Shown: one piece after another, positions 8,798 to 16,292 of the stretch | How the letters are laid out: each line of letters starts with the position of its first letter | Position numbering within the stretch: the stretch's first letter is position 1 | Origin: Mycolicibacterium sp. CBMA 247 | GTDB lineage: Bacteria; Actinomycetota; Actinomycetes; Mycobacteriales; Mycobacteriaceae | Reading direction: 5' to 3' | DNA length: 64,000 nt | Assembly: GCF_009729095.1 (NCBI RefSeq) | Contig: NZ_VTGX01000003.1 | Coordinates: forward strand, 248,001 to 312,000 | Notes under the pieces: model-generated | What the model saw: the letters and a program-made list of their open reading frames with translations, nothing else | Databases searched by the model: none | What the model was told of the DNA's origin: nothing | Program-made: the position numbers and the translations under genes

Positions 8798-9532
8798 TCA
8801 GTGCCTGCTGGGGGCCCGCCACCGCGTCCTGATCCGCCAGGAATGCGCCGACGCGAGCGCGAAGATCGCACCGCAGGCGCAGGCGAAAATCCACACCAGA
8901 TGGCCGTTCTCGATGGGTTGCAGCGCCGGCACCAGCGACGTGACGATCCGTGTCGTGCACGCGAGAACCCCGCTCACCGAGGCGAACAGGTAGACGTTCG
9001 CGATCCGGCGGGACCGAGGGTCCCGGCGCAGCACCATCATGGCGCGGGCCCCGTAACCCAGCAGGTAGATCAAGGTGCTACACAGCAGGATCCAGTAGAC
9101 GCTGAGCCAGAAGTCGGTGGGCACCTGGAAGAAGTCGGCCCGGTACACCCTGGCGCCATTTCCGAACGAGAACGTGGCCAGCAGTACCGGGATGCAGATC
9201 GTGGCCGGGCGCTCCACGTACTGCTTGAACGAGCGTTGCATCGCGTTGTCGTCCTGGAGTCTGCCCAACGAGTTGTAGACGATGGCCGAGGCCGCCACGA
9301 TGTAACAGTCGTGTCCGATGTAATCCTCGACGTTCCACTTACCCGTCAGATCGTGCAGAACGTGTCCGATGGTTGCCGATGCCCACGGCGACATCAGCAG
9401 TACCGCCAGTCCCTGCAGCGCGATGTTGAGGGTGGCCGCTACCTCCCACCGGCAGGACCAGGTGACTCTCCTGATCCACAGGCTCCACAGGATGCAGGCC
9501 AGTGTGATGGCGATGAGTGTTGCGACGGACAT
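8798..9532 (-). CDS. Multi-pass membrane protein (possibly MAB_1171c-like)
   Basis: A 244-residue protein with about seven hydrophobic helices, ending in a basic tail (RTRWRAPSRH). Features include GHDCYIVAASAIVYNSLGR in the first half and a DPRSRRIAN loop before the last helices. The layout resembles putative actinobacterial transporters that sit beside small HTH regulators. It follows the HTH gene on the same strand after 48 bases, so the two may be one unit. No catalytic motif is visible. Function unknown. Confidence 0.6.
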   Translation of the reverse strand: MSVATLIAITLACILWSLWIRRVTWSCRWEVAATLNIALQGLAVLLMSPWASATIGHVLHDLTGKWNVEDYIGHDCYIVAASAIVYNSLGRLQDDNAMQRSFKQYVERPATICIPVLLATFSFGNGARVYRADFFQVPTDFWLSVYWILLCSTLIYLLGYGARAMMVLRRDPRSRRIANVYLFASVSGVLACTTRIVTSLVPALQPIENGHLVWIFACACGAIFALASAHSWRIRTRWRAPSRH

Positions 9533-9580
9533 GGGCGTTGCCTCGGGCGGTGTTGCGGGGTCGGCGGACGTGCGGGTCGC

Positions 9581-9949
9581 TTACAGCGGGGGTGCGTCGG
9601 ATCGGGGGGTAAGTTGGGACAGTTTCCTGGGTCGGTGGACGGCGGCCCGAACGCGGGTGGCCGTCTCTACGGGTGCCACGGTCACCGGCGCTGATTCCAT
9701 GTAGTGCCAGACTTCCTGACGGCTCATCAGCCCGAACCGGATCTGGAGGTCGGGGTAGCTCAGGTGGAAGCGATCGGCTACCTGGCGCAACTCCTCGGCG
9801 TTGGGGTAGTCGGCTTCTTTTATGCGCCGGTAGTACGTGCTGCTGGACACGCCGAGCGCGCTGTACACGGCCTTGGCGTCGACCTCGCCGTCCAGTAGGT
9901 AGTCGAGCAGGGCCTTGAGCTGCCTGCCGTTCTCGTCGGTTCGCGGCAT
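9581..9949 (-). CDS. Small HTH DNA-binding protein, phage-repressor-like
   Basis: A 122-residue protein. The N-terminal 60 residues carry a helix-turn-helix: KAVYSALGVSSSTYYRRIKE followed by ELRQVADRFHLSYPDLQIRFG. This arrangement is similar to repressor proteins common in mycobacteria and mycobacteriophages. The C-terminal part is short, unordered and basic. The ATG at 9949 is chosen because TATGGT (9956-9961 on the minus strand) ends six bases before it, a leaderless start. The gene is divergent from the half condensation domain and upstream of the membrane protein. Two inverted repeats in the divergent gap are candidate binding sites. Confidence 0.7.
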   Translation of the reverse strand: MPRTDENGRQLKALLDYLLDGEVDAKAVYSALGVSSSTYYRRIKEADYPNAEELRQVADRFHLSYPDLQIRFGLMSRQEVWHYMESAPVTVAPVETATRVRAAVHRPRKLSQLTPRSDAPPL

Positions 9950-9955
9950 CAAAAC

Positions 9956-9961
9956 ACCATA
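9956..9961 (-). promoter_or_regulatory. -10 box (TATGGT) of the HTH gene
   Basis: TATGGT on the minus strand, six bases before the ATG at 9949. It fits a leaderless promoter and decides the start codon. Confidence 0.45.
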
Positions 9962-10018
9962 GACCTCTGGCCCGGACTTGGTCACAGCGAACCGCAGCGA
10001 AGCGAGCAATGGCGTAAT

Positions 10019-10032
10019 TGACAACGATGTCA
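10019..10032. repeat. Inverted repeat TGACA-N4-TGTCA
   Basis: Perfect 5-bp arms with spacer ACGA, in the gap between the divergent HTH and half-condensation genes. Its centre is 31 bp, about three helical turns, from the centre of the next repeat at 10050-10063. Candidate operator for the HTH protein. Confidence 0.45.
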
Positions 10033-10049
10033 GACTTTTGGCACAGATC

Positions 10050-10063
10050 TCCCATTTTTGGGA
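10050..10063. repeat. Inverted repeat TCCCA-N4-TGGGA
   Basis: Perfect 5-bp arms with a TTTT spacer, just upstream of the -10 box at 10073. It has the same 5-4-5 geometry as the repeat at 10019-10032 but a different arm sequence, so the two need not bind the same protein. Confidence 0.4.
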
Positions 10064-10072
10064 CTGTCTGGC

Positions 10073-10078
10073 TAACGT
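10073..10078 (+). promoter_or_regulatory. -10 box (TAACGT) of the half-condensation gene
   Basis: TAACGT lies seven bases before the ATG at 10086, consistent with a leaderless start. Confidence 0.45.
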
Positions 10079-10085
10079 CACAGAT

Positions 10086-10652
10086 ATGTCTGTTTCCGTC
10101 CTGCCGGACGCATCTGGCGCGGGTTCGTGGATCGCCGACTACGGCACCGCCGGGCCGCCCCGGGCCGCAGATATGGCAACGGTGTCGAGTTCGTTGGATG
10201 GCGTGTTGTCGGCCGAGCTGCACGCAGCGCAGATCACGTTGGGCTGCACCGCCGAGGACGTGCTGCTTGCCGCACTGGGCCGGACGGTCGCCCGCACGAT
10301 CGGTGAAGGCATGCTGATCGTGGATGTCGTGAGTGGTCCCGAGGTAGCCGGATTTCGCCGGGTCGGAGTGCCCTGCGTGGCACGTCGTGGCCTGTCGGGA
10401 TCCGAACTGCTCGCGGCGGCGCGTCCGGGCGCAGCCGGTGATGCCTACCCGTCGGCAGACATGTGCTTCGCCCACGGCGAGGGGCCGAGGGTCGGTGAGG
10501 CCGCGCATCCGCTGGCGGTGCATGTCCACCGCGATAGCGGGACCACCATGGGTCTGCACTGGCGGTTCGACACCCGCGGTTTCGACCATTGCACGGTCCA
10601 GGAACTGGCCGAGCAGTTTCCGCTGGCGCTGATCGAGGTCACCTCCGGGTAG
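10086..10652 (+). CDS. Stand-alone half condensation-domain-like protein
   Basis: A 188-residue protein resembling the C-terminal half of NRPS or PapA condensation domains. TAEDVLLAALGRTVARTIGE matches the helix that follows the latch in such domains, and LHWRFDTRGFDHCTVQELAE near the C-terminus matches their closing strand-helix. The HHxxxD catalytic half is absent and I see no remnant of it upstream, where the HTH gene and its promoter lie. The ATG at 10086 is preceded by a leaderless -10 box. It runs toward the ileS T-box leader. It could be a degraded enzyme or a binding protein. Confidence 0.5.
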   Translation: MSVSVLPDASGAGSWIADYGTAGPPRAADMATVSSSLDGVLSAELHAAQITLGCTAEDVLLAALGRTVARTIGEGMLIVDVVSGPEVAGFRRVGVPCVARRGLSGSELLAAARPGAAGDAYPSADMCFAHGEGPRVGEAAHPLAVHVHRDSGTTMGLHWRFDTRGFDHCTVQELAEQFPLALIEVTSG

Positions 10653-10969
10653 GTGTGACCTCGGGGCGATTTGCGGTGCTCATTAGACTTGGTGCATCGG
10701 CGCTGATCCGGCCATCACCGGGGAGCCTCCGGAAGAACAGCTGCAGAATTCGAGTGCTTTGGATTCTCGTAGCCCGGTAGAACCGGACGGGTGGGCCCGT
10801 GATCGCCCGAAAGTTGAGCGGCGCGCTGCGATGCGGCGCGCAAGCGGGGTGGTACCGCGGCGCTTGCGCACCCGCGCGACGTCGTCCCCGTGCCTGGACA
10901 GACCGGCTCCCGAGTGGGAGCCCGCGACGCGGCCTCGGCGGCCACGTCATAGGCACAGGAGACGCGACA
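10653..10969 (+). promoter_or_regulatory. T-box riboswitch leader of ileS
   Basis: The gap holds an actinobacterial ileS T-box of the translational, short stem I type. TAGACT at 10684-10689 is a likely -10 box. The stem I region includes an ATC isoleucine specifier candidate at 10714-10716 (GGCCATCACCGG). GGTAGAACCGGACGGG near 10773-10790 belongs to the linker/pseudoknot region. The T-box core GGGGTGGTACCGCGG is at 10846-10860, with TGGT (10850-10853) to pair with the tRNA 3' end. It is flanked by a perfect 9-bp helix, GCGCAAGCG (10838-10846) with CGCTTGCGC (10861-10869). Downstream pairing would hide the AGGAG at 10956-10960. Uncharged tRNA-Ile is expected to open this site. The exact specifier call is inference. 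Confidence 0.9.
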
Positions 10970-13900
10970 GTGACTGCCCAATTCGAGTCAGCCGGTTACC
11001 CCAAGCCGGCCGCACCCCACTTCCCGGAGCGGGAACTCGAGGTGCTCGACTACTGGGCCGCCGACGACACCTTCCGGGCGAGCATCGCGCGCCGAGAGGG
11101 TGCGCAGGAGTACGTCTTCTATGACGGTCCGCCGTTCGCCAACGGCCTGCCGCACTACGGCCACCTGCTGACCGGCTATGTCAAGGACATCGTTCCCCGG
11201 TACCGCACCATGCGCGGCTACAAGGTGGAGCGCAGGTTCGGCTGGGACACCCACGGCCTGCCGGCCGAGCTCGAGGTGCAGCGCCAACTCGGCATCGCGG
11301 ACAAGGCCCAGATCGAAGAGATGGGTATCGAGAAGTTCAACGACGCGTGCCGCGCCTCGGTGCTGAAATACACCGACGAGTGGCGTGCCTATGTCACCCG
11401 CCAGGCCCGTTGGGTGGACTTCGACAACGATTACAAGACCCTGGACCCGACCTTCATGGAGTCGGTGATCTGGGCGTTCAAACAGCTGTGGGACAAGGGC
11501 CTGGCCTACGAGGGCAACCGGGTGCTGCCGTACTGCTGGAACGACGAGACCCCGTTGTCCAACCACGAGCTGCGTATGGACGACGACGTCTACCAGAGTC
11601 GCCAGGATCCGGCGGTGACCGTCGGCTTCACCGTGACCGACGGCCCCCTGAAGGGCGCCCACCTGTTGATCTGGACGACGACGCCGTGGACGTTGCCGTC
11701 CAACCAGGCTGTCGCCGTCAACCCCGACATCGACTACGTCCTGGTGCAGGGCTCCGACGGCCGGCGCTATGTGCTGGCCGAGGCGCGACTGGCCGCGTAT
11801 GCACGCGAGCTCGGGGAGGAGCCCGAGGTGCTCGGCGCCTATACCGGCGGCGACCTGCTGGGTGTGCACTACCTGCCGCCGTTCCCGTACTTCATGGGAT
11901 CGCCCAACGCTTTTCAGGTGCTTGCCGCCGATTTCGTCAGTACCGAGGACGGCACCGGCATCGTGCACATGGCCCCGGCCTACGGTGAGGACGACAAGGT
12001 CGTCGCCGACGCCGCCGATATCCTGGCCGTCACGCCGGTGGACTCGAAGGGGCGATTCGACGAATCGGTCCCGGACTACGTGGGTCTGCATGTGTTCGAG
12101 GCGAATTCGCAGATCATCCGTGACCTCAAGAACAGTGACGGGTCGGCCGGGGCCAATGGCGCGGTGTTGTTGCGCCACGAGACCTATGAGCACTCCTACC
12201 CGCACTGCTGGCGGTGCCGCAATCCGTTGATCTACCGCGCAGTATCGTCGTGGTTCATCAAGGTCACCGAATTCCGGGACCGGATGGTCGAGCTCAACCA
12301 GCAGATCACCTGGTATCCCGAGCACGTCAAGGACGGGCAGTTCGGCAAATGGCTGTCCAATGCGCGCGACTGGTCTGTATCGCGAAATCGATACTGGGGC
12401 AGTCCCATTCCGGTGTGGAAGTCCGATGATCCGGCGTATCCGCGGATCGACGTCTATGGCAGCCTCGACGAGCTCGAGCGCGATTTCGGTGTGCGGCCGA
12501 ACGATCTGCACCGGCCGTTCATCGACGAGCTGACGAGGCCGAACCCCGACGACCCGACCGGTAAGTCCACGATGCGCCGTATCGAGGACGTGTTCGACGT
12601 GTGGTTCGACTCCGGGTCGATGCCGTACGCGCAGGTGCACTATCCGTTCGAGAACGCGGAGTGGTTCCAGGGCGGGGCGGCGGGAGAGGCCGGAGACAAT
12701 CGGACCGGCGTCGGCGGTGCCGACAATCAGACCGGCGAGAACGCCCATTTCCCGGGCGATTTCATCGTCGAGTACATCGGCCAGACTCGCGGCTGGTTCT
12801 ACACAATGCACGTGTTGGCCACCGCGCTGTTCGACAAGCCGGCATTCAAAACCTGTGTGGCGCACGGGATCGTCCTGGGCAACGACGGTCAGAAGATGAG
12901 TAAGTCGCTGCGCAACTATCCCGATGTCAGCGAGGTGTTCGACCGCGACGGGTCCGACGCCATGCGCTGGTTCCTGATGGCGTCGCCGATCCTGCGTGGC
13001 GGCAACCTCATCGTGACCGAGCAAGGCATCCGCGAGGGCGTCCGCCAGGTGCTGCTGCCGTTGTGGAATGCCTACAGCTTCCTGGCGCTGTATGCACCGA
13101 AGAAGGGCGCCTGGCGTACCGATTCGGACAATGTTTTGGACCGTTACATCCTGGCCAAGCTGGCCCAGTTGCGTGACGATCTCACCACGGCGCTGGACAC
13201 CTGTGACATCTCCGGGGCGTGTGACGAACTGAGGCAGTTCACCGAGGCGTTGACGAACTGGTACGTGCGCCGGTCGCGTTCGCGGTTCTGGGAAGAGGAC
13301 GCCGACGCCATCGACACCCTGCACACCGTGCTGGAGGTGACCTGCCGACTGGCTGCGCCCCTGCTGCCGCTGGCCACCGAGGTGATCTGGCGGGGCCTGA
13401 CCGGTGAGCGCTCGGTGCATCTCACCGACTGGCCGGAAGCCGATGTGTTGCCGAAGGACGCGGATCTGGTGGCTGCGATGGACCAGGTGCGCGAGGTGTG
13501 TTCGGTGGGTTCCTCACTGCGCAAGGCCAAGAAGTTGCGGGTGCGGTTGCCGCTGCCGAAGCTCACTGTGGCCCTGGGTGATTCGGTGAGCCCGGCCGCA
13601 CTCGCGCCGTTCGCCGATCTTGTCGCCGACGAGCTCAACGTCAAGGCTGTCGAGTTGACCGATGACATCGACACCTACGGCAAGTTCGAACTCGCCGTCA
13701 ACGCCCGCGTCGCCGGTCCACGGATCGGCAAGGACGTGCAAGCCGCGATCAAAGCGGTCAAGGCGGGGGAAGGTGTGGTCAACCCCGACGGCACCCTGAC
13801 GGCCGGGCCGGTGGTGCTGCAACCCGAGGAATACACCGCCAAATTGGTTGCGGCCGAACCGGAATGGACTGCACCGCTGCCCGGCGGTGCGGGTCTGGTG

Positions 13901-14182
13901 GTGCTCGACGGAACGGTCACCGAGGAGCTCGAGGCCGAGGGCTGGGCCAAGGACCGCATCCGCGAACTGCAGGAACTGCGCAAGTCGACCGGCCTGGAGG
14001 TCTCCGACCGCATCCTCGTGCGGATGTCGGTACCGGCTCAGTACGAGCCGTGGGCCCGGACCCACCGTGATCTCATCGCCGGTGAAATCCTGGCCACCAG
14101 TTTCGAGTTCGTCGACCCGGCCGCGCTGCCGGAGGGCACGGTGATCGGGGACGGGGTGCGCGTCGCGATCGCCAAGGCGTGA
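10970..14182 (+). CDS. ileS: Isoleucyl-tRNA synthetase
   Basis: Class I aminoacyl-tRNA synthetase, 1070 residues, charging tRNA-Ile in the cytoplasm. The HIGH signature is HYGH at residues 62-65 (FANGLPHYGH) and the KMSKS loop is at 642-646 (GQKMSKSLRN). The CP1 editing domain (WTTTPWTLPSN), a Cys motif (HCWRCRNPL) and the anticodon-binding C-terminal region are all present. The GTG at 10970 is chosen because AGGAG lies nine bases before it; the longer frame runs through the T-box RNA. A Gly/Asn-rich segment near residues 567-592 repeats the pattern DN-R/Q-TG and looks like a lineage-specific loop insertion. Regulated by the upstream T-box. Confidence 0.97.
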   Translation: MTAQFESAGYPKPAAPHFPERELEVLDYWAADDTFRASIARREGAQEYVFYDGPPFANGLPHYGHLLTGYVKDIVPRYRTMRGYKVERRFGWDTHGLPAELEVQRQLGIADKAQIEEMGIEKFNDACRASVLKYTDEWRAYVTRQARWVDFDNDYKTLDPTFMESVIWAFKQLWDKGLAYEGNRVLPYCWNDETPLSNHELRMDDDVYQSRQDPAVTVGFTVTDGPLKGAHLLIWTTTPWTLPSNQAVAVNPDIDYVLVQGSDGRRYVLAEARLAAYARELGEEPEVLGAYTGGDLLGVHYLPPFPYFMGSPNAFQVLAADFVSTEDGTGIVHMAPAYGEDDKVVADAADILAVTPVDSKGRFDESVPDYVGLHVFEANSQIIRDLKNSDGSAGANGAVLLRHETYEHSYPHCWRCRNPLIYRAVSSWFIKVTEFRDRMVELNQQITWYPEHVKDGQFGKWLSNARDWSVSRNRYWGSPIPVWKSDDPAYPRIDVYGSLDELERDFGVRPNDLHRPFIDELTRPNPDDPTGKSTMRRIEDVFDVWFDSGSMPYAQVHYPFENAEWFQGGAAGEAGDNRTGVGGADNQTGENAHFPGDFIVEYIGQTRGWFYTMHVLATALFDKPAFKTCVAHGIVLGNDGQKMSKSLRNYPDVSEVFDRDGSDAMRWFLMASPILRGGNLIVTEQGIREGVRQVLLPLWNAYSFLALYAPKKGAWRTDSDNVLDRYILAKLAQLRDDLTTALDTCDISGACDELRQFTEALTNWYVRRSRSRFWEEDADAIDTLHTVLEVTCRLAAPLLPLATEVIWRGLTGERSVHLTDWPEADVLPKDADLVAAMDQVREVCSVGSSLRKAKKLRVRLPLPKLTVALGDSVSPAALAPFADLVADELNVKAVELTDDIDTYGKFELAVNARVAGPRIGKDVQAAIKAVKAGEGVVNPDGTLTAGPVVLQPEEYTAKLVAAEPEWTAPLPGGAGLVVLDGTVTEELEAEGWAKDRIRELQELRKSTGLEVSDRILVRMSVPAQYEPWARTHRDLIAGEILATSFEFVDPAALPEGTVIGDGVRVAIAKA

Positions 14183-14192
14183 CGCGGCCGGA

Positions 14193-14411
14193 TCAGGTGT
14201 GGGCCACCCGCGCCGCCCGGTCGCCGAGTGACACGGTGTCACCCGGGCGTAGCTGGCGACCGCGCCGGAGCTCGACCTCGCCGTTGACGCTGACGAGACC
14301 GTCGGCGATCACCGCCTTGGCGTCGGCGCCGCTGTCGATCAGCGAGGCCAGCTTGAGGAACTGCCCAAGGCGGATCGAGTCATCCGTGATCGCTACGTCA
14401 TCCGGCGTCAT
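14193..14411 (-). CDS. Small S4-domain RNA-binding protein
   Basis: A 72-residue protein that is essentially one S4 fold. IRLGQFLKLASLIDSGADAK and VNGEVELRRGRQLRPGDTVS form the alpha-L RNA-binding motif, as in YbcJ/RlbA-like proteins. The frame is open far upstream but only antisense to dinB. The ATG at 14411 sits seven bases after a TAGCCT -10 box on the minus strand, which indicates a leaderless gene. It is convergent with ileS (10 bases between stops) and divergent from dinB. It probably binds structured RNA such as rRNA; the target is unknown. Confidence 0.8.
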   Translation of the reverse strand: MTPDDVAITDDSIRLGQFLKLASLIDSGADAKAVIADGLVSVNGEVELRRGRQLRPGDTVSLGDRAARVAHT

Positions 14412-14418
14412 GAAAGTC

Positions 14419-14424
14419 AGGCTA
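14419..14424 (-). promoter_or_regulatory. -10 box (TAGCCT) of the S4 gene
   Basis: TAGCCT on the minus strand, seven bases before the ATG at 14411. Only six bases separate it from the opposing dinB -10 box, so the two promoters overlap. Confidence 0.6.
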
Positions 14425-14430
14425 GCGCCA

Positions 14431-14436
14431 TAGCAT
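14431..14436 (+). promoter_or_regulatory. -10 box (TAGCAT) of dinB
   Basis: TAGCAT lies eight bases before the ATG at 14445, fitting a leaderless promoter. No Shine-Dalgarno site is present. Confidence 0.6.
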
Positions 14437-14444
14437 CGGCAGGT

Positions 14445-15827
14445 ATGAACAGCGCCGAGGTCACGGGCGCGGGCGGACGCTGGGTACTGCACCTGGACAT
14501 GGACGCGTTCTTCGCGTCGGTCGAGCAGTTGACCCGACCCACCCTGCGCGGCCGGCCTGTGCTGGTCGGTGGTCTGGGCGGGCGTGGCGTGGTGGCCGGG
14601 GCCAGCTACGAGGCGCGCCGGTACGGCGCACGGTCGGCGATGCCGATGCACCAGGCCCGCCGTCTCGTCGGCGCCCCCGCTGTGGTGCTGCCGCCCCGCG
14701 GCGCGGTGTACGGCGTGGCCAGCCGCCGCGCCCTGGACACCGTGCGAAGCGTCATCCCGGTACTCGAGCAGTTGTCCTTCGACGAGGCGTTCGGGGAACC
14801 GGCCGAACTCGTCGGCGCCACCGCGGCCGATGTCGAGGCGTTCTGTCAGCAATTGCGGGACAAGGTGCGCGAGCAGACCGGGTTGGTGGCCTCCGTGGGT
14901 GCCGGGTCCGGAAAGCAGATCGCCAAGATCGCGTCCGGGCTGGCCAAGCCCGACGGGATCCGGATCGTCCGCCGCGATGAGGAAGCGCTGTTGCTCGGCG
15001 GCTTACCGGTGCGCAAGCTGTGGGGGATCGGACCGGTGGCCGAGGAGAAGCTGCACCGGCTCGGCATCGAGACGGTGGGCGCGTTGGCCGCGCTGTCGGA
15101 TGCCGAGGCCGCCAGCGTGCTCGGCACGACAGTGGGCGTCGCGCTGCATCGTCTGGCACGCGGAATCGACGACCGTCCGGTGGCCGAGCGCGCCGAGGCC
15201 AAGCAGATCAGCGCCGAATCGACGTTTCCAGAGGACCTCACCACGCTGCGTCAGCTGCAGGATGCGATCGGCCCGATCGGCGAACACGCGCATCGGCGCC
15301 TGGAGAAGGACGGCCGGGGTGCCCGGACGGTGACGGTCAAGCTGAGGAAATCCGATATGAGCACACTGACGCGCTCGGCAACCCTGGCCTATGTCACCAC
15401 CGAGTCCGCCACCCTGATCGGCACCGCGCGCCGGCTGTTGCTCGACCCGGTTGACGTCGGCCCCATTCGCCTTGTCGGAGTGGGCTTTTCGGGGCTGTCC
15501 GACAGCAGGCAGGAGTCGTTGTTCCCGGATCTGGACCAGCCTGACGAAATCCTCGACTCCCACCAACAGGCCGCCGAAGCAGCCCAGGTCACCCCGACCG
15601 GCTGGCGCATCGGCGACGACGTGGTGCACCCCGACCACGGGCACGGCTGGGTGCAGGGCGCCGGGCACGGGGTGATGACCGTGCGCTTCGAGACCCGGGG
15701 CAGTGGGCCGGGTTCGGCCCGCACATTCGGCGAGTACACGCCCGGTTTCAGCCGGGCCAACCCGGTCGACAGTCTGGACTGGGGTGATTACCTCAGCGGA
15801 CTGGCCGACTACCAGAGCACGCCGTAG
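14445..15827 (+). CDS. dinB: DNA polymerase IV (DinB/DinX, Y family)
   Basis: Translesion polymerase of 460 residues. The palm metal ligands are in HLDMDAFFASVEQ (Asp18) and LSFDEAFGE (Asp113-Glu114). The finger and little-finger regions follow (SVGAGSGKQIAKIASGLAKP, then KLWGIGPVAEEKL). QESLF at residues 356-360 is a beta-clamp binding motif. A C-terminal tail of about 100 residues beyond the clamp motif carries a small DDVVHPDHGHGWVQGAG module, as in mycobacterial DinX. The genomic place beside ileS and ansA matches M. tuberculosis dinX. No SOS box is visible before it. Its 3' end overlaps the convergent secreted-protein gene by 19 bases. Confidence 0.93.
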   Translation: MNSAEVTGAGGRWVLHLDMDAFFASVEQLTRPTLRGRPVLVGGLGGRGVVAGASYEARRYGARSAMPMHQARRLVGAPAVVLPPRGAVYGVASRRALDTVRSVIPVLEQLSFDEAFGEPAELVGATAADVEAFCQQLRDKVREQTGLVASVGAGSGKQIAKIASGLAKPDGIRIVRRDEEALLLGGLPVRKLWGIGPVAEEKLHRLGIETVGALAALSDAEAASVLGTTVGVALHRLARGIDDRPVAERAEAKQISAESTFPEDLTTLRQLQDAIGPIGEHAHRRLEKDGRGARTVTVKLRKSDMSTLTRSATLAYVTTESATLIGTARRLLLDPVDVGPIRLVGVGFSGLSDSRQESLFPDLDQPDEILDSHQQAAEAAQVTPTGWRIGDDVVHPDHGHGWVQGAGHGVMTVRFETRGSGPGSARTFGEYTPGFSRANPVDSLDWGDYLSGLADYQSTP

Positions 15828-16279
15828 GTGGAACTCAGGATGAAGCCGTGCTGACCGTAGGTCTTGCAGGTCACCGTGCCCTGGTGGCCGACACCGCAAC
15901 TGGCGCCCCAGTTCTCCAGCCGCTGGCCCTCGGGCAGCACGTCGACAGTTCGGGTGAACGATGCGGTGTCGGAGTGACGGTAGGAGGCGGGTGCCCCGCT
16001 GTTGACGTAGATCTGATTGGTGCCTGCCGGAGCATCCCCGGGCACGGCGTCGCAGCCGACCGGACCCCCGTTGGGGCCGATCCCACAAAAGCGACCGTCC
16101 GGGGTCCGGAAGAACACCCCGTAGAAGTCGGTGGGCGAGCTGTAATGGCCCTGCGCGATGGGATAGCTGTCGATATCGTCGGCGCCGAGCGGTGGCTCAG
16201 CCGCAGCGGTCGGGACCGGGCCGAGCGCCAACATGCCGACCGCAGCAACTGCCAGGAGGTGATGGCGCATAGGTTCCAT
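15809..16279 (-). CDS. Small secreted protein with four cysteines
   Basis: A 156-residue protein (153 if the second ATG at 16270 is used) with a signal peptide: a short basic start, a hydrophobic core AVAAVGMLALG and a likely cleavage after TAAA before EPP. The mature part has four Cys (RFCGIG, VGCDAV, ASCGVG, VTCKTY), which probably form two disulfides, and is rich in Gly and aromatics. This is a common type of uncharacterised mycobacterial exported protein. It follows ansA on the same strand after 13 bases, so the two may share a transcript. No enzyme motif is seen. Confidence 0.75.
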   Translation of the reverse strand: MEPMRHHLLAVAAVGMLALGPVPTAAAEPPLGADDIDSYPIAQGHYSSPTDFYGVFFRTPDGRFCGIGPNGGPVGCDAVPGDAPAGTNQIYVNSGAPASYRHSDTASFTRTVDVLPEGQRLENWGASCGVGHQGTVTCKTYGQHGFILSSTYGVLW

Positions 16280-16292
16280 TGAACCCAGGCCG

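Noticed and set aside
10988..13420. An 810-codon open frame antisense to ileS
   Set aside because: It lies wholly inside ileS, is composed of His/Gly/Arg/Val-rich shadow sequence and shows no domain; ileS is certain.
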